Origin: Caldimonas brevitalea
Lineage (GTDB): Bacteria > Pseudomonadota > Gammaproteobacteria > Burkholderiales > Burkholderiaceae_C
Direction: 5' to 3'
NCBI RefSeq assembly: GCF_001017435.1
Contig: NZ_CP011371.1
Location: forward strand, 62,001 to 126,000
DNA length: 64,000 nucleotides
The position numbers and the translations under genes were made by a program. This document shows positions 12,244 to 20,771 of this stretch, piece after piece. The stretch's first letter is position 1. The number at the start of each line of letters is the position of its first letter. Under the pieces are notes generated by a model, which saw only the letters and a program-made list of their open reading frames with translations, ran no database searches and was not told the origin of the DNA.

Positions 12244-12589
12244 GCGGCAGGCCCTCGCGCCCGGCGGCACCCGAGTGCCCGCTGAAGGGGTGACAACACA
12301 CTGAGGCGCTTGCGCGGCTCAAACCAGGATGCGTGCGCGAGCGCGGGGGCACGGCGGGCCGGGGCCCTCCGGGAGCACGCGAGCGACACGGCGAGTTGTT
12401 CGAGGTCTTGCACTGCACTTTCCTGACCAGAACCGGCTGCGGGCCGGCGCTCGGCGCGGCAGGGCCGCGCCCACGAGACAGCCGCGAGTCTAGCCCGGCA
12501 AGCCCCATGCCGCTTCGGCAATGGCCCGCCTACTCAAGCTCCCCCGGGGGACGTAGACTTGCTGCGGCAAAGATGGCGCGGAGATGTGA
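12244..12589. other. Divergent intergenic region of the peptide transporter
   Basis: A 346-bp spacer between the first permease and the binding-protein gene, so both promoters should lie here. A perfect 12-bp palindrome (TCCCCCGGGGGA, 12540-12551) lies 38 bp upstream of the binding-protein start and could be an operator. No further convincing element was seen. Confidence 0.35.
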
Positions 12590-14425
12590 ATGTTCCAAGT
12601 AGTACGGCGCTGGCGATCGCAAGCCCGGTGGTGCGGGATGGCGAGCCTCGGGATCGCGCTGTGGTCGTCGCCTCTGTCGATGGCCCAGCCCCCGGCACAG
12701 CCGCCCAAGGTGCTGACCTATGCCTTCAACGTGGCCGAGACCGGGTTCGACCCGGCGCAGATCTCCGATCTCTATTCGCGCATCATCGCGGCCAACATCT
12801 TCGAGGCCCCGCTCACCTATGACTATCTGGCCCGCCCTGCCCGCTTGAAGCCGCAGACGGCGGCGGCGATGCCGGAGATTTCGTCGGACTTCAAGACCTT
12901 CACCTTCCGCATCCGCCCGGGCATCTATTTCGCCGACGACCCGGCGTTCAAGGGACGCAAGCGCGAGCTGACGGCGCACGACTACGTCTATTCGATCAAG
13001 CGTGTCTTCGACCCGCGTTGGAAGAGTCCGAACATCTACGGGCTGGAAAACGCCAAGTTGCTCGGCATGAACGAACTGCGGGCGCAAGTGATCAAGGAGA
13101 AGCAAGCTTTTCCTTATGACACCGAGGTCGAGGGGCTGCGGGCGCTGGACCGCTACACCTTCCGCATTCGGCTCGCCGAGCCGTCGCCCCGCTTCCATTT
13201 CATGCTGGCCGACCCGTCCATCATGGGCGCCGTCGCCCGCGAAGTGGTCGAGGCATACGGCGACAACATCATGGAGCACCCGGTCGGCACGGGCCCGTTC
13301 CGGCTGGCGCAATGGCGGCGTTCGTCGCGCATGGTGCTGGAGCGCAACCCGAATTTCCGGGAGGAGTACTACCAGGCCGACCCGGCCCCGGACGACCGCC
13401 TGGGCCAAAACATCCTGGCGCGCCAGAAGGGCAAGCGGCTGCCGATGATCGACCGGGTGGAGATCTCCATCATCGCCGAGTCGCAACCGCGCTGGCTGGC
13501 CTTCCTGAACGGCGAGATCGACCTCACCGGCGTGCCGCTCGAGTTTGCCGACGTCGCCGTGCCCAACGGGCAGCTGGCCGCCAACCTGGCCAAGCGGGGC
13601 GTCCAGATGGACCGCCAGCTCGCGTCCGACATCACCTTGTTCTACTTCCAGATGGAACACCCGGTGGTGGGCGGCTACAGCGCCGACAAGGTGGCGCTGC
13701 GGCGTGCCATCGCGCTGGCGGTGAATGCCGAAGAGGAGATCCGCCTGGTGCGCCGCCACCAGGGCATCGTCGCGCACTCCCCGATACCGCCGCTGACGTT
13801 CGGCTACGACCCCGACTTCCGCAGCGAGATGGGCGAATTCAGCCGCGCCAAGGCGCGCGCCTTGCTCGACATGTACGGCTATGTCGACAAGAACGGCGAC
13901 GGCTGGCGCGATCTGCCCGACGGCTCGCCGCTGGTGCTCGAATACGCTACCGGTTCCGACCTGCTGGCGCGCCAGTTCAACGAGCTGTGGAAGAAGAACA
14001 TGGACGCGGTGCAGCTGCGCACCCGCTTCCTCGTGGCGCAATGGCCCGAACAACTGAAGATGTCGCGCGCCGGCAAGCTGATGATGTGGGGCCTGGGCTT
14101 CAGCGCCACCGGGCCCGATGGCGACGACTTCCTGGCGATGGGCTATGGTCCCAACAAGGGGTCGGGCAACCATGCCCGCTTCGACCTGCCGGCGTTCAAC
14201 AAGCTCTATGAGCAGCAGCAGGTGATGCCCGACAGCCCGGAACGTCTGGCCGTGATGACCGAGGCCAAGAAGCTGATGATCGCCTACATGCCCTACAAGG
14301 TGCTGACCCACCGTGTCGCGACCGACCTGACTCAGCCCTGGGTGGTGGGCTACCGGCGCCACCCCTTCATCCGCGACTTCTGGCGTTACGTCGACATCGA
14401 CCTGGAGCGCAAGGCGCGCCCTTGA
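12590..14425 (+). CDS. Peptide ABC transporter substrate-binding protein (SBP_bac_5)
   Basis: A 611-residue periplasmic binding protein. A basic N-terminus and hydrophobic stretch (about residues 17-32, ending SMAQPP) form a probable Sec signal. The mature part carries family-5 features: ETGFDPAQISDLYS, IFEAPLTYDY, FRIRPGIYFADDPAF, LTAHDYVYSIKRV and EHPVGTGPFRLAQW. It presumably delivers peptides or other oligomers to the divergently encoded permease/ATPase set, although physical adjacency is the only evidence for that partnership. It is not obviously YejA. Confidence 0.9.
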   Translation: MFQVVRRWRSQARWCGMASLGIALWSSPLSMAQPPAQPPKVLTYAFNVAETGFDPAQISDLYSRIIAANIFEAPLTYDYLARPARLKPQTAAAMPEISSDFKTFTFRIRPGIYFADDPAFKGRKRELTAHDYVYSIKRVFDPRWKSPNIYGLENAKLLGMNELRAQVIKEKQAFPYDTEVEGLRALDRYTFRIRLAEPSPRFHFMLADPSIMGAVAREVVEAYGDNIMEHPVGTGPFRLAQWRRSSRMVLERNPNFREEYYQADPAPDDRLGQNILARQKGKRLPMIDRVEISIIAESQPRWLAFLNGEIDLTGVPLEFADVAVPNGQLAANLAKRGVQMDRQLASDITLFYFQMEHPVVGGYSADKVALRRAIALAVNAEEEIRLVRRHQGIVAHSPIPPLTFGYDPDFRSEMGEFSRAKARALLDMYGYVDKNGDGWRDLPDGSPLVLEYATGSDLLARQFNELWKKNMDAVQLRTRFLVAQWPEQLKMSRAGKLMMWGLGFSATGPDGDDFLAMGYGPNKGSGNHARFDLPAFNKLYEQQQVMPDSPERLAVMTEAKKLMIAYMPYKVLTHRVATDLTQPWVVGYRRHPFIRDFWRYVDIDLERKARP

Positions 14426-14441
14426 TCGAGCCGGGCGGCTG

Positions 14442-14465
14442 CGCCCTGCAGCTTGCGGCAGGGCG
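14442..14465 (+). terminator. Hairpin after the binding-protein gene
   Basis: 8-bp perfect stem CGCCCTGC/GCAGGGCG with an 8-nt loop, 16 nt past the stop. There is no clear U-tract, so termination is only probable. Confidence 0.4.
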
Positions 14466-14534
14466 TTGCAAGACGGCCGCCTGGGGCCGGCGGCTTTTGG
14501 GAATAATGCAGCTTGCACTTCGCCCTCTTCCGCC

Positions 14535-15044
14535 GTGAACCATCCCCCCCGGGCCGCCGCGCCCACCTTCTCGCTGCCCGAATTCCGCCAGGCCCTGGGC
14601 ATGTTTGCCACCGGGGTGACGGTGGTCACCGCGCGGGATGCCGACGGCCGACTGGTGGGGTTGACCGCGAACTCCTTCAATTCGGTGTCGCTGGCGCCGC
14701 CCCTGGTGTTGTGGAGCCTGTCCAAGCGTGCCGGCTCGATGCCGGTGTTTGCCAGCGGCCGTCACTACGCCATCAACATCCTGTCCGCCGACCAGCGCAG
14801 CCTGGCCGAGCAGTTCGCGACCAAGGACATCGATCGCTGGGCGGGCGTCGCCTTCCGCGAGGGTGTTGCCGGCGCGCCGGTGCTGGAGGGGGCGGTTGCG
14901 GTGTTCGAATGTTTCAACCGCAGCCGCTATGAAGAAGGCGATCACGTCATCTTCGTCGGTGAAGTCGAGCGATGTGAACGCCAAGTCGGTGCGACGCCGC
15001 TGATCTTCCACGGCGGCCGCTACTTCACCGAGCTGCCGCTGTAG
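14535..15044 (+). CDS. Flavin reductase-like protein (FMN-binding split barrel)
   Basis: A 169-residue protein of the flavin_reduct (HpaC-like) family. Landmarks are FRQALGMFATGVTVVTARD, GLTANSFNSVSLAPPLVLWSLSK, FAINILS-like YAINILSADQ and the C-terminal GDHVIFVGEVERCE. It is predicted to reduce FMN/FAD with NAD(P)H or to bind FMN; whether it serves a two-component monooxygenase is not shown, because no oxygenase gene is nearby. GTG 14535 is chosen as the only start just ahead of the conserved domain; no Shine-Dalgarno sequence precedes it. Its 3' end overlaps the convergent tautomerase gene by 20 bp. Confidence 0.85.
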   Translation: MNHPPRAAAPTFSLPEFRQALGMFATGVTVVTARDADGRLVGLTANSFNSVSLAPPLVLWSLSKRAGSMPVFASGRHYAINILSADQRSLAEQFATKDIDRWAGVAFREGVAGAPVLEGAVAVFECFNRSRYEEGDHVIFVGEVERCERQVGATPLIFHGGRYFTELPL

Positions 15045-15495
15045 GGGGGCTGAGGGCTCGCTCGCTGCCGCGCTGCGACACGGACGACACCGCCAGCCGC
15101 GCCGCGACATAGCGGTGCTCTTGCGTCAGGCCGCCATAGCCGTAGGCATCGGCGGCGGGCTCGTCGATCAGCACGTAGCTGACCGGATGCAGGTTGCCCA
15201 GTTCGTCGTGCAGGCCGGCGAACACGGCCGCGATGTAACGCGCCTTTTCGTCCTTGGTGTTGGTCCCTTCGGTGATGCTGATGCGCAGCTGGAAGCTGCT
15301 GCAATGCTGCCGGCTCAGCGCGACACCGCCGATCGACCAGGCCTGCGGCTCGACCTCGTCGATCTGCACCGCGGTCAGTTCGGGTTGCTTGTGCAAGTGC
15401 TCGGCGGTCAGCGCGACCAGGCGAGACGTCAGGCGGTCGGATGGCAGAGGACCCTCGGGCGATGGCCGGCACACGCGCAGGTGAAGAAAGGGCAT
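15025..15495 (-). CDS. Tautomerase family protein
   Basis: A 156-residue tautomerase-like protein. After Met removal the N-terminal residue is Pro (MPFLHLRV), the catalytic general base of the 4-oxalocrotonate tautomerase/MIF superfamily. The C-terminal half (DEKARYIAAVFAGLHDELG, YVLIDEPAADAYGYGG) fits the second beta-alpha-beta unit and the active-site loop. ATG 15495 is selected because it exposes Pro-1; a start 18 bp upstream would destroy this. The gene is divergent from a LysR regulator (132 bp apart), which probably controls it. The substrate is unknown. Confidence 0.82.
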   Translation of the reverse strand: MPFLHLRVCRPSPEGPLPSDRLTSRLVALTAEHLHKQPELTAVQIDEVEPQAWSIGGVALSRQHCSSFQLRISITEGTNTKDEKARYIAAVFAGLHDELGNLHPVSYVLIDEPAADAYGYGGLTQEHRYVAARLAVSSVSQRGSERALSPPTAAAR

Positions 15496-15605
15496 CGAAA
15501 ACTCCTGGTGCAAGAGGTTGGAAGGACACCGGCGGCCGCTGCGGTGGATGCCTCACTTTAGAAAAGCGTCCGCGCACATACAACGCGTCCAGCTGCACAC
15601 GGACT

Positions 15606-15626
15606 TTGCATTCACGCACAATGCAA
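15606..15626. promoter_or_regulatory. Candidate LysR-type operator
   Basis: Perfect inverted repeat TTGCATT-N7-AATGCAA containing the T-N11-A geometry typical of LysR sites. It ends one base before the lysR start and lies in the divergent promoter region. Confidence 0.55.
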
Positions 15627-15627
15627 C

Positions 15628-16557
15628 ATGCCTCGCCCACCTGCTGCCGCCACCGCGGCCAATGCCGCTGCTGCCTTCGACTGGGATGACCTGCGGTATG
15701 CGCTGGCCGTTGCCGATGCCGGGTCCTTGCTCGGCGCAGCCCGACAGCTCGGCGTCCAGCATTCCACCGTGTTGCGGCGTCTCGATGCGTTGGAGCGCCG
15801 GCTCGGCGCCCGGCTGTTCGAGCGCCACCGCAGCGGCTACACCACCACCGACGCGGGCGAGCTGATGGCCGAACAGGCGCGCCGCGTGCAGCCGGGCATC
15901 GACGATCTGCAGCGGCGCATCCTCGGGCGCGACCTGCGCTTGAGCGGCTCGCTGCGCTTCAACACTTCCTATATTGCGATGCTGTACCTGCTGGCGGCAC
16001 CGCTGGCGTCGTTCACGCGCGCCCACCCGGGGATTGAGGTCGAGGTGACCGAGGGCTCGGCGATGGTCGATCTGTCGCGGCGCGATGCCGATGTGGCGCT
16101 GCGCATGAGCCTGGAGGTGCCCGAGCACCTGGTGGGACGCGAGCTGGGCCCGGTGCCGCTGCGGGTCTATGCGCGCCGCGGCGCCCCAGGCCTGCCCCGG
16201 CGGCCGCTGCCGCTGGCCGAGCTGCTGGCGCTGCCGTGGATCGGCTTCGAGCGCGACCGGGCGACCACCGTCTATGAACGCTGGATGCGCCGGTACGTGC
16301 CCGACGCACGGGTCGTGCTGCGCGTCGATTTGCTTCACTCGATGGTGGCGATGCTGCGCACCGGGCTCGGTGTCGGCCTGTTGCCCAGCTTCGTCGCACG
16401 GCAGGAGCCCGAGCTCGTCGCGGTGTCCGAAGCGTTGCCCGACGCCACCACCCGGCTGTGGCTGCTGACCCACGCCGACCTGCGGCGCACCGCGCGCGTG
16501 CGGGCCTTCATGCAGCACATCGGCGATGCGGTGGCGGCAAGCCTGTCCGCTGCGTGA
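15628..16557 (+). CDS. LysR family transcriptional regulator
   Basis: A 309-residue LysR-type regulator. After an Ala-rich leader of ~16 residues comes the winged HTH (DLRYALAVADAGSLLGAARQ, then LGVQHSTVLRRLDALERRLG, ARLFERHRSGYTTTDAG). A periplasmic-binding-like effector domain starts near residue 105 (LSGSLRFNTSYIAMLYLL). It is transcribed away from the tautomerase gene, the classic LysR arrangement, with an inverted repeat immediately upstream of its own start. The effector cannot be inferred. Confidence 0.92.
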   Translation: MPRPPAAATAANAAAAFDWDDLRYALAVADAGSLLGAARQLGVQHSTVLRRLDALERRLGARLFERHRSGYTTTDAGELMAEQARRVQPGIDDLQRRILGRDLRLSGSLRFNTSYIAMLYLLAAPLASFTRAHPGIEVEVTEGSAMVDLSRRDADVALRMSLEVPEHLVGRELGPVPLRVYARRGAPGLPRRPLPLAELLALPWIGFERDRATTVYERWMRRYVPDARVVLRVDLLHSMVAMLRTGLGVGLLPSFVARQEPELVAVSEALPDATTRLWLLTHADLRRTARVRAFMQHIGDAVAASLSAA

Positions 16558-16581
16558 CGTGCAAGGTGTGCGAGTCACTTC

Positions 16582-16587
16582 TATGAT
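16582..16587 (+). promoter_or_regulatory. Candidate -10 box of the ribB leader
   Basis: TATGAT, 7 nt before the first conserved base of the FMN aptamer, so transcription would begin at the aptamer. No good -35 hexamer was seen. Confidence 0.5.
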
Positions 16588-16594
16588 GCGCGGG

Positions 16595-16747
16595 TCTTCA
16601 GGGCGGGGTGGAAGTCCCCACCGGCGGTAGGAACCAGGGTCAGGTCGGCCCCGGTTCGAGCCCGCGAGCGCCCAGGGTCCACCCCTGGGGTCAGCAGATC
16701 CGGTTCAAGCCGGAGCCGACGGTCACAGTCCGGATGAAAGAAGACAA
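16595..16747 (+). ncRNA. FMN riboswitch (RFN element)
   Basis: The conserved RFN blocks are all present in order: TCTTCAGGGCGGGGTG, AAGTCCCCACCGGCGGTA, AGCCCGCGAGCGCCC, the junction CAGCAGATCCGGT, and ACGGTCACAGTCCGGATG-AAAGAAGA at the 3' end. It binds FMN and lowers expression of the following ribB. About 145 nt separate the aptamer from the ribB ATG; that stretch holds GC-rich pairing potential (near 16810-16860), so either transcription or translation control is possible. Confidence 0.97.
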
Positions 16748-16895
16748 CGGTCGTGCCGACCCGTGCACGCCTGCGCCTGTCTGTCTGCGCATGCCTCGCT
16801 TCGCCGCGGCATGGGCGGAGGGCCCGCTGGCGTGCGCGCGGCGGTCCGACCGCGCCCTGAAACGCCCTTAGTCCATCTCTTATCAGGAGCGTTTC

Positions 16896-17579
16896 ATGAG
16901 TTCAACCGTCTTGTCCCCTTCTGCGCCGGACACTGCCGCCGGCCACCCCGAACCCGCCGCCTGGCAGCCGCTGCCGGCCCACTGGCGGGCCGCCCTGCAC
17001 GCCTTGCGGCGCGGCGACCCGCTGCTCGTCACCGACGACGAGGACCGCGAGAACGAGGCCGACTTGATCGCTGCCGCCGACACCCTGCGCGAGGACACCA
17101 TGGTGCGCATGATCCGCGACGGCAGCGGCATCGTGTGCCTGTGCCTCGACCCGGACACCGTCGACCGGCTCGGCCTGCCGCCCATGAGCTTGCACAACGA
17201 GAGCCGCTACGGCACTGCGTTCACCGTCTCGATCGAGGCGCGGCTGGGGGTCAGCACCGGCGTCAGCGCGCGCGACCGCATGACCACCATCGCCGCGGCG
17301 CTGGGCCGTGCGCCGGGCGGAGTCGCCAGCCCGGGCCATGTGTTCCCGCTGCGAGCCGCGCGTGGTGGGTTGGTGGAGCGCCGCGGCCACACCGAGGCCG
17401 CCGTCGACTTGGCGCGTGCCGCCGGCCTGTCGCCCGCGGGCGTGCTGTGCGAGTTGATGAACCCGGACGGCACGATGGCCAAGGGCGAGCAGGTGCGCCA
17501 GTACGCGGTGGCACAGGGCCTGGTGCTGCTGTCGATGGACGAGGCGGTGGCCTTGGCCGCCGCGCTATTGCCCGGCTGA
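16896..17579 (+). CDS. ribB: 3,4-dihydroxy-2-butanone 4-phosphate synthase
   Basis: A 227-residue monofunctional RibB converting ribulose 5-phosphate to 3,4-dihydroxy-2-butanone 4-phosphate plus formate for riboflavin synthesis. Diagnostic segments are [14 protein letters not shown] (acidic metal-binding loop), [34 protein letters not shown], and [16 protein letters not shown] with the catalytic His/Glu. There is no GTP cyclohydrolase II domain. An FMN riboswitch directly upstream means it is the feedback-controlled riboflavin gene of the region; no other rib genes are adjacent. AGGAG at 16885-16889 supports ATG 16896. Confidence 0.96.
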   Translation: MSSTVLSPSAPDTAAGHPEPAAWQPLPAHWRAALHALRRGDPLLVTDDEDRENEADLIAAADTLREDTMVRMIRDGSGIVCLCLDPDTVDRLGLPPMSLHNESRYGTAFTVSIEARLGVSTGVSARDRMTTIAAALGRAPGGVASPGHVFPLRAARGGLVERRGHTEAAVDLARAAGLSPAGVLCELMNPDGTMAKGEQVRQYAVAQGLVLLSMDEAVALAAALLPG

Positions 17580-17671
17580 GCGGTTCGGCGCGGCAGGGGC
17601 TTGAAGCGGGCGCGGGGCGACACCATGTCTTGTCACGTGGCGCCACCCGACGCCCCGAAAGGATCTCGCCC

Positions 17672-18091
17672 ATGCTGATTGCGTGCCCTCACTGCCAGAC
17701 GCAGAACCGCGTGCCCGACGCCCGCCTGGCGGAAGACCCGCAGTGCGGCCGCTGCAAGCGGGCGTTGTTGCCGGGCGTGCCGCTCGATGTCACCGATGCG
17801 AGCTTCGACACGGTGGTCGGCAAGACCGAGCTGCCGGTGCTGGTCGACATCTGGGCGCCCTGGTGCGGCCCGTGCCGGGCGATGGCCCCGCAGTTCGAGC
17901 AGGCGGCGCGCGACCTGAAGGGTCGGGCGCTGCTGCTCAAGCTGAACAGCGACGACAACCCGCACACGTCGGCGCGCCTGGGCATCCGCAGCATCCCCAC
18001 GCTGCTGTTGTTCGAGCAGGGTCAGGAGCGCCGACGCAGCAGCGGCGCCTTGCCGGCGCGCGACCTGGTGCGCTGGGTGCTCGGCCGCTGA
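17672..18091 (+). CDS. trxC: Thioredoxin 2 (zinc-finger thioredoxin)
   Basis: A 139-residue thioredoxin with an N-terminal zinc ribbon (CPHC near residue 5 and CGRC near 27) and the active-site WCGPC in a DIWAPWCGPCRAMAP context. The cis-Pro is in IRSIPTLLLF. This architecture defines TrxC, a cytosolic disulfide reductase linked to oxidative stress in enterics. ATG 17672 follows AAAGGA at 17658-17663. It lies 92 bp downstream of ribB on the same strand, but no operon relation is implied. Confidence 0.95.
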   Translation: MLIACPHCQTQNRVPDARLAEDPQCGRCKRALLPGVPLDVTDASFDTVVGKTELPVLVDIWAPWCGPCRAMAPQFEQAARDLKGRALLLKLNSDDNPHTSARLGIRSIPTLLLFEQGQERRRSSGALPARDLVRWVLGR

Positions 18092-18205
18092 CGGCGCGCG
18101 CTGCCGACGCGAGACGCGGGCCGCGGCACAGCCGTCGCCGTGCACGGCAAGGCGGCCCTCGGTGCGGCCCTGCAGCCCGGCCGGCACCCCGGCACAATCG
18201 CGGCG

Positions 18206-19105
18206 ATGACCGAACGCCGTACCCATCTCGACCCCCGTGCCGTCGTCCTGTTGCTGTTGTGTTGCGTGCTCTGGGGGCTGCAGCAGATCGTCGCCAAGGC
18301 CACGCTGCCGTTGATGGCCCCGCTCGCCTTTGCCGCGCTGCGTTCTGCACTCGCGGCGCTGCTCGTCTGGGCCTGGGCCGGGTGGCGTGGGACGCCGATG
18401 TGGCGGGCCGACGGCACGCTGCCCGGCGGGCTGCTGGCCGGAGTGGTGTTCGGCCTCGAGTTCATCTGCATCTACCTCGGGCTCGGCTACACCGACGCGT
18501 CGCGGCTGGTGGTGCTGGTGTATCTGGCGCCGTTTGTCGTCGCAATCGGGATGCCCTTCATCACGCCGACCGAGAAGCTGTCGCCGCGCCAGGTCGGCGG
18601 CCTGGCGCTCGGCTTCGCGGCGGTGGCCCTGGCGTTCAGCGACGGACTGGGCGGCCACCCGGCCGGCAGTCAGCGCTGGGTCGGCGATGCGCTGGCCGTG
18701 TTGGCCGCGCTGTTGTGGGGCGCGACCACCTTGACGATACGCGCCAGCCGACTGAGCGTCGCCCCGCCCGAGAAGACGCTGTTCTACCAACTGGCGGTGT
18801 CGGCCGTCGTGCTCGCGGTCGCGAGCGCGGTGCGCGGCGAAGCGTGGCCGTCGGTGTGGCCGCCGGCCTTGTGGGCGTCGTTGTTCTTTCAATCGGTGGT
18901 GGTGGCCTTCGCCAGCTACCTCGCCTGGTTCTGGTTGGTGCGCCACTATCCGGCCACGCAGTTGTCGGCCTTCACCTTCCTGACGCCGCTGTTCGGCCTG
19001 CTGTTCGGGTGGGTCCTGCTGGACGAGGTCGTCACGCCCGAGCTGTTGCTGGCGCTGGGCGGCGTGGCCGCCGGTATCTGGCTGGTGAACCGGCCGCGCA
19101 CCTGA
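18206..19105 (+). CDS. EamA/DMT family transporter
   Basis: A 299-residue inner-membrane protein with two EamA repeats and about ten hydrophobic segments (first VLLLLCCVLWGLQQIVAK; second repeat from ALAVLAALLWGATTLTIR). Probable metabolite exporter; the substrate is not predictable. ATG 18206 begins MTERRTHLDPRA just before the first membrane segment. A -10-like CACAAT ends 7 nt upstream and there is no Shine-Dalgarno sequence, suggesting a leaderless message. A start at 18140 would add residues with no family likeness. Confidence 0.88.
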   Translation: MTERRTHLDPRAVVLLLLCCVLWGLQQIVAKATLPLMAPLAFAALRSALAALLVWAWAGWRGTPMWRADGTLPGGLLAGVVFGLEFICIYLGLGYTDASRLVVLVYLAPFVVAIGMPFITPTEKLSPRQVGGLALGFAAVALAFSDGLGGHPAGSQRWVGDALAVLAALLWGATTLTIRASRLSVAPPEKTLFYQLAVSAVVLAVASAVRGEAWPSVWPPALWASLFFQSVVVAFASYLAWFWLVRHYPATQLSAFTFLTPLFGLLFGWVLLDEVVTPELLLALGGVAAGIWLVNRPRT

Positions 19106-19142
19106 TGGGCGGCCGGCGGCGCGGGCTCCCTAGAATGCCGGC

Positions 19143-20765
19143 ATGACCGCACCCGACACCGCGACGCCTCCCGTGCCCGTCTACCGACGTAAGCTGTTCT
19201 GGGTCGCGCTGCTCTACTTCTCGGAAGGCTTGCCGCTCGGCATCTTCTACGACATCTTCCCGGTCTATTTCCGCCAGCGCGGCGTCGACCTGGCCGACAT
19301 CGGGCTGCTGAGCCTGCTCGGGCTCGCCTGGACGGTCAAGTTCCTGTGGGCCCCGGCGGTCGACTGGACCCGTCACCACCGCTGGTGGATCAGCGCCGCC
19401 AACCTCGGCATGGCGCTGGTGATGTGGGGGTTTGCCGGCAGCTTCGGCTTCGGGCCGCTGGTGTGGGTGGCGATCGGCCTGTTCACGGTGCTGTCGGCCA
19501 CCAACGACATCGCCACCGACGGCTACACCATCGAGCTGCTCGACAAGCGCGAGTACGGCCTCGCCAACGGCCTGCGCATCGGCTTCTACCGCGTCGGCAT
19601 GCTGGCCGCCGGGGTGGTGCTGATGGTGTCGGGCTGGTTCGGCTGGGCCGAGGCCTATCTGGTGGGCGGCGCCGTGTTCGCCCTCAACGGCCTGCTGGTG
19701 CTTGCGGCGCCGCGCGAGGCACCGCGGGAGCGGCCGGCCGGGGCCGGGGTCGGCAAAGAGTTCGCGTTGTTGAAAGACCAGCCGCAGTGGGTGCTCGCCT
19801 TGGCGCTGGTGCTGGTCGGGCTGCTGTGGCCCGCCTTGCCGCCACTGGCAGGGGCGTTGGACTGGCACGGCCTCGAGCAGGTGGGCAAGGCCTGGTGGTT
19901 CCGTGGTGCGATCCCGGTGGCGTTGATGTTCGCCGGCGCCGGGCTGATGGTGCATGCCGCGCAAGGCCCGCGCGCGGACGCAATGCGCGAGGGCCCGGTG
20001 TTCGGCGCCTGGGTCGAGCTGCTGTCGCGCCCCGGCATGCTGGCGATGCTGTTGTTCATCCTGCTGTTCAAGCTGGGCGACGCCGCGATGGGGTTCATGG
20101 TCAAGCCCTTCTGGGTCGACGCCGGCTTCTCCAATCAGCAGATCGGCCTGGTCAGCGTGATGTTCGGGCTGGTGCTGTCGATCGCCGGCGGTCTGCTGGG
20201 CGGCTGGTATGTCGACCGCGTCGGCATCTTCCGCGGGCTGTGGGTGCTGGGGCTGTGGCAGGCCGCGTCCAACCTCGGCTATGCGCTGGCGGCCTGGAAA
20301 GTGAACGAGATGACGGCGCAGGGGGTGGGACCGAGCGCCAGCATGGCCGCCGATTACTCGCTGTGGTGGCAGGCGACCACGGCCGGCGGCTGGCGCGAGT
20401 GGGGCGACCAGGCACGCGCGCTGGCAGGGCTGCTGGGGGCGTCGCTGACCAGCCTGAACCCGGTGGATGGGTCGGTCTACGCTGCCAGTGCGCTCGAGAG
20501 TTTCACCGGAGGCTTGGGCACCGGGGCCTTCCTGGCGTTCCTGATGTCGTTGACGCACCGCGCCAAGGCGACCACCGAATATGCGATCCTCTCGTCGATT
20601 TTTGCCTTCTCGCGGGCGGTGGCGGGATGGGCGGGCGGTATCGGGGCGCAGGAGATCGGCTTCGCGGCCTATTTCTTCCTGACCTTCTGGCTGTCCTTCC
20701 CGGCTTACCTGTTGTTGCCGCAAGTGCGGCGCATGCTGGAACAACAAGACATCAAGGAGGTCTGA
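19143..20765 (+). CDS. ampG: AmpG-like MFS permease
   Basis: A 540-residue major facilitator of the AmpG (PAT) type. Characteristic stretches are LYFSEGLPLGIFYDIFPVYFRQ, WTVKFLWAPAVDW, SATNDIATDGYTIELL and NGLRIGFYRVGML. AmpG proteins import GlcNAc-anhydromuropeptides for peptidoglycan recycling. No amidase, nagZ or ampC is nearby, so the substrate assignment rests on family only. A -10-like TAGAAT ends 6 nt upstream of the ATG. The following M48 protease gene starts 6 nt after the stop with GGAGG inside the ampG end, so the two are co-transcribed. Confidence 0.85.
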   Translation: MTAPDTATPPVPVYRRKLFWVALLYFSEGLPLGIFYDIFPVYFRQRGVDLADIGLLSLLGLAWTVKFLWAPAVDWTRHHRWWISAANLGMALVMWGFAGSFGFGPLVWVAIGLFTVLSATNDIATDGYTIELLDKREYGLANGLRIGFYRVGMLAAGVVLMVSGWFGWAEAYLVGGAVFALNGLLVLAAPREAPRERPAGAGVGKEFALLKDQPQWVLALALVLVGLLWPALPPLAGALDWHGLEQVGKAWWFRGAIPVALMFAGAGLMVHAAQGPRADAMREGPVFGAWVELLSRPGMLAMLLFILLFKLGDAAMGFMVKPFWVDAGFSNQQIGLVSVMFGLVLSIAGGLLGGWYVDRVGIFRGLWVLGLWQAASNLGYALAAWKVNEMTAQGVGPSASMAADYSLWWQATTAGGWREWGDQARALAGLLGASLTSLNPVDGSVYAASALESFTGGLGTGAFLAFLMSLTHRAKATTEYAILSSIFAFSRAVAGWAGGIGAQEIGFAAYFFLTFWLSFPAYLLLPQVRRMLEQQDIKEV

Positions 20766-20771
20766 GCTGCC

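Noticed and set aside
12590..14425. Assignment of the binding protein as YejA
   Set aside because: The ATPase is a YejF-like fusion, but the binding protein lacks the YejA N-terminal pattern I remember and is divergently transcribed, so no symbol was given.
16763..17671. Long upstream extension of trxC
   Set aside because: It overlaps ribB in another frame. The zinc-ribbon start and AAAGGA place the real start at 17672.
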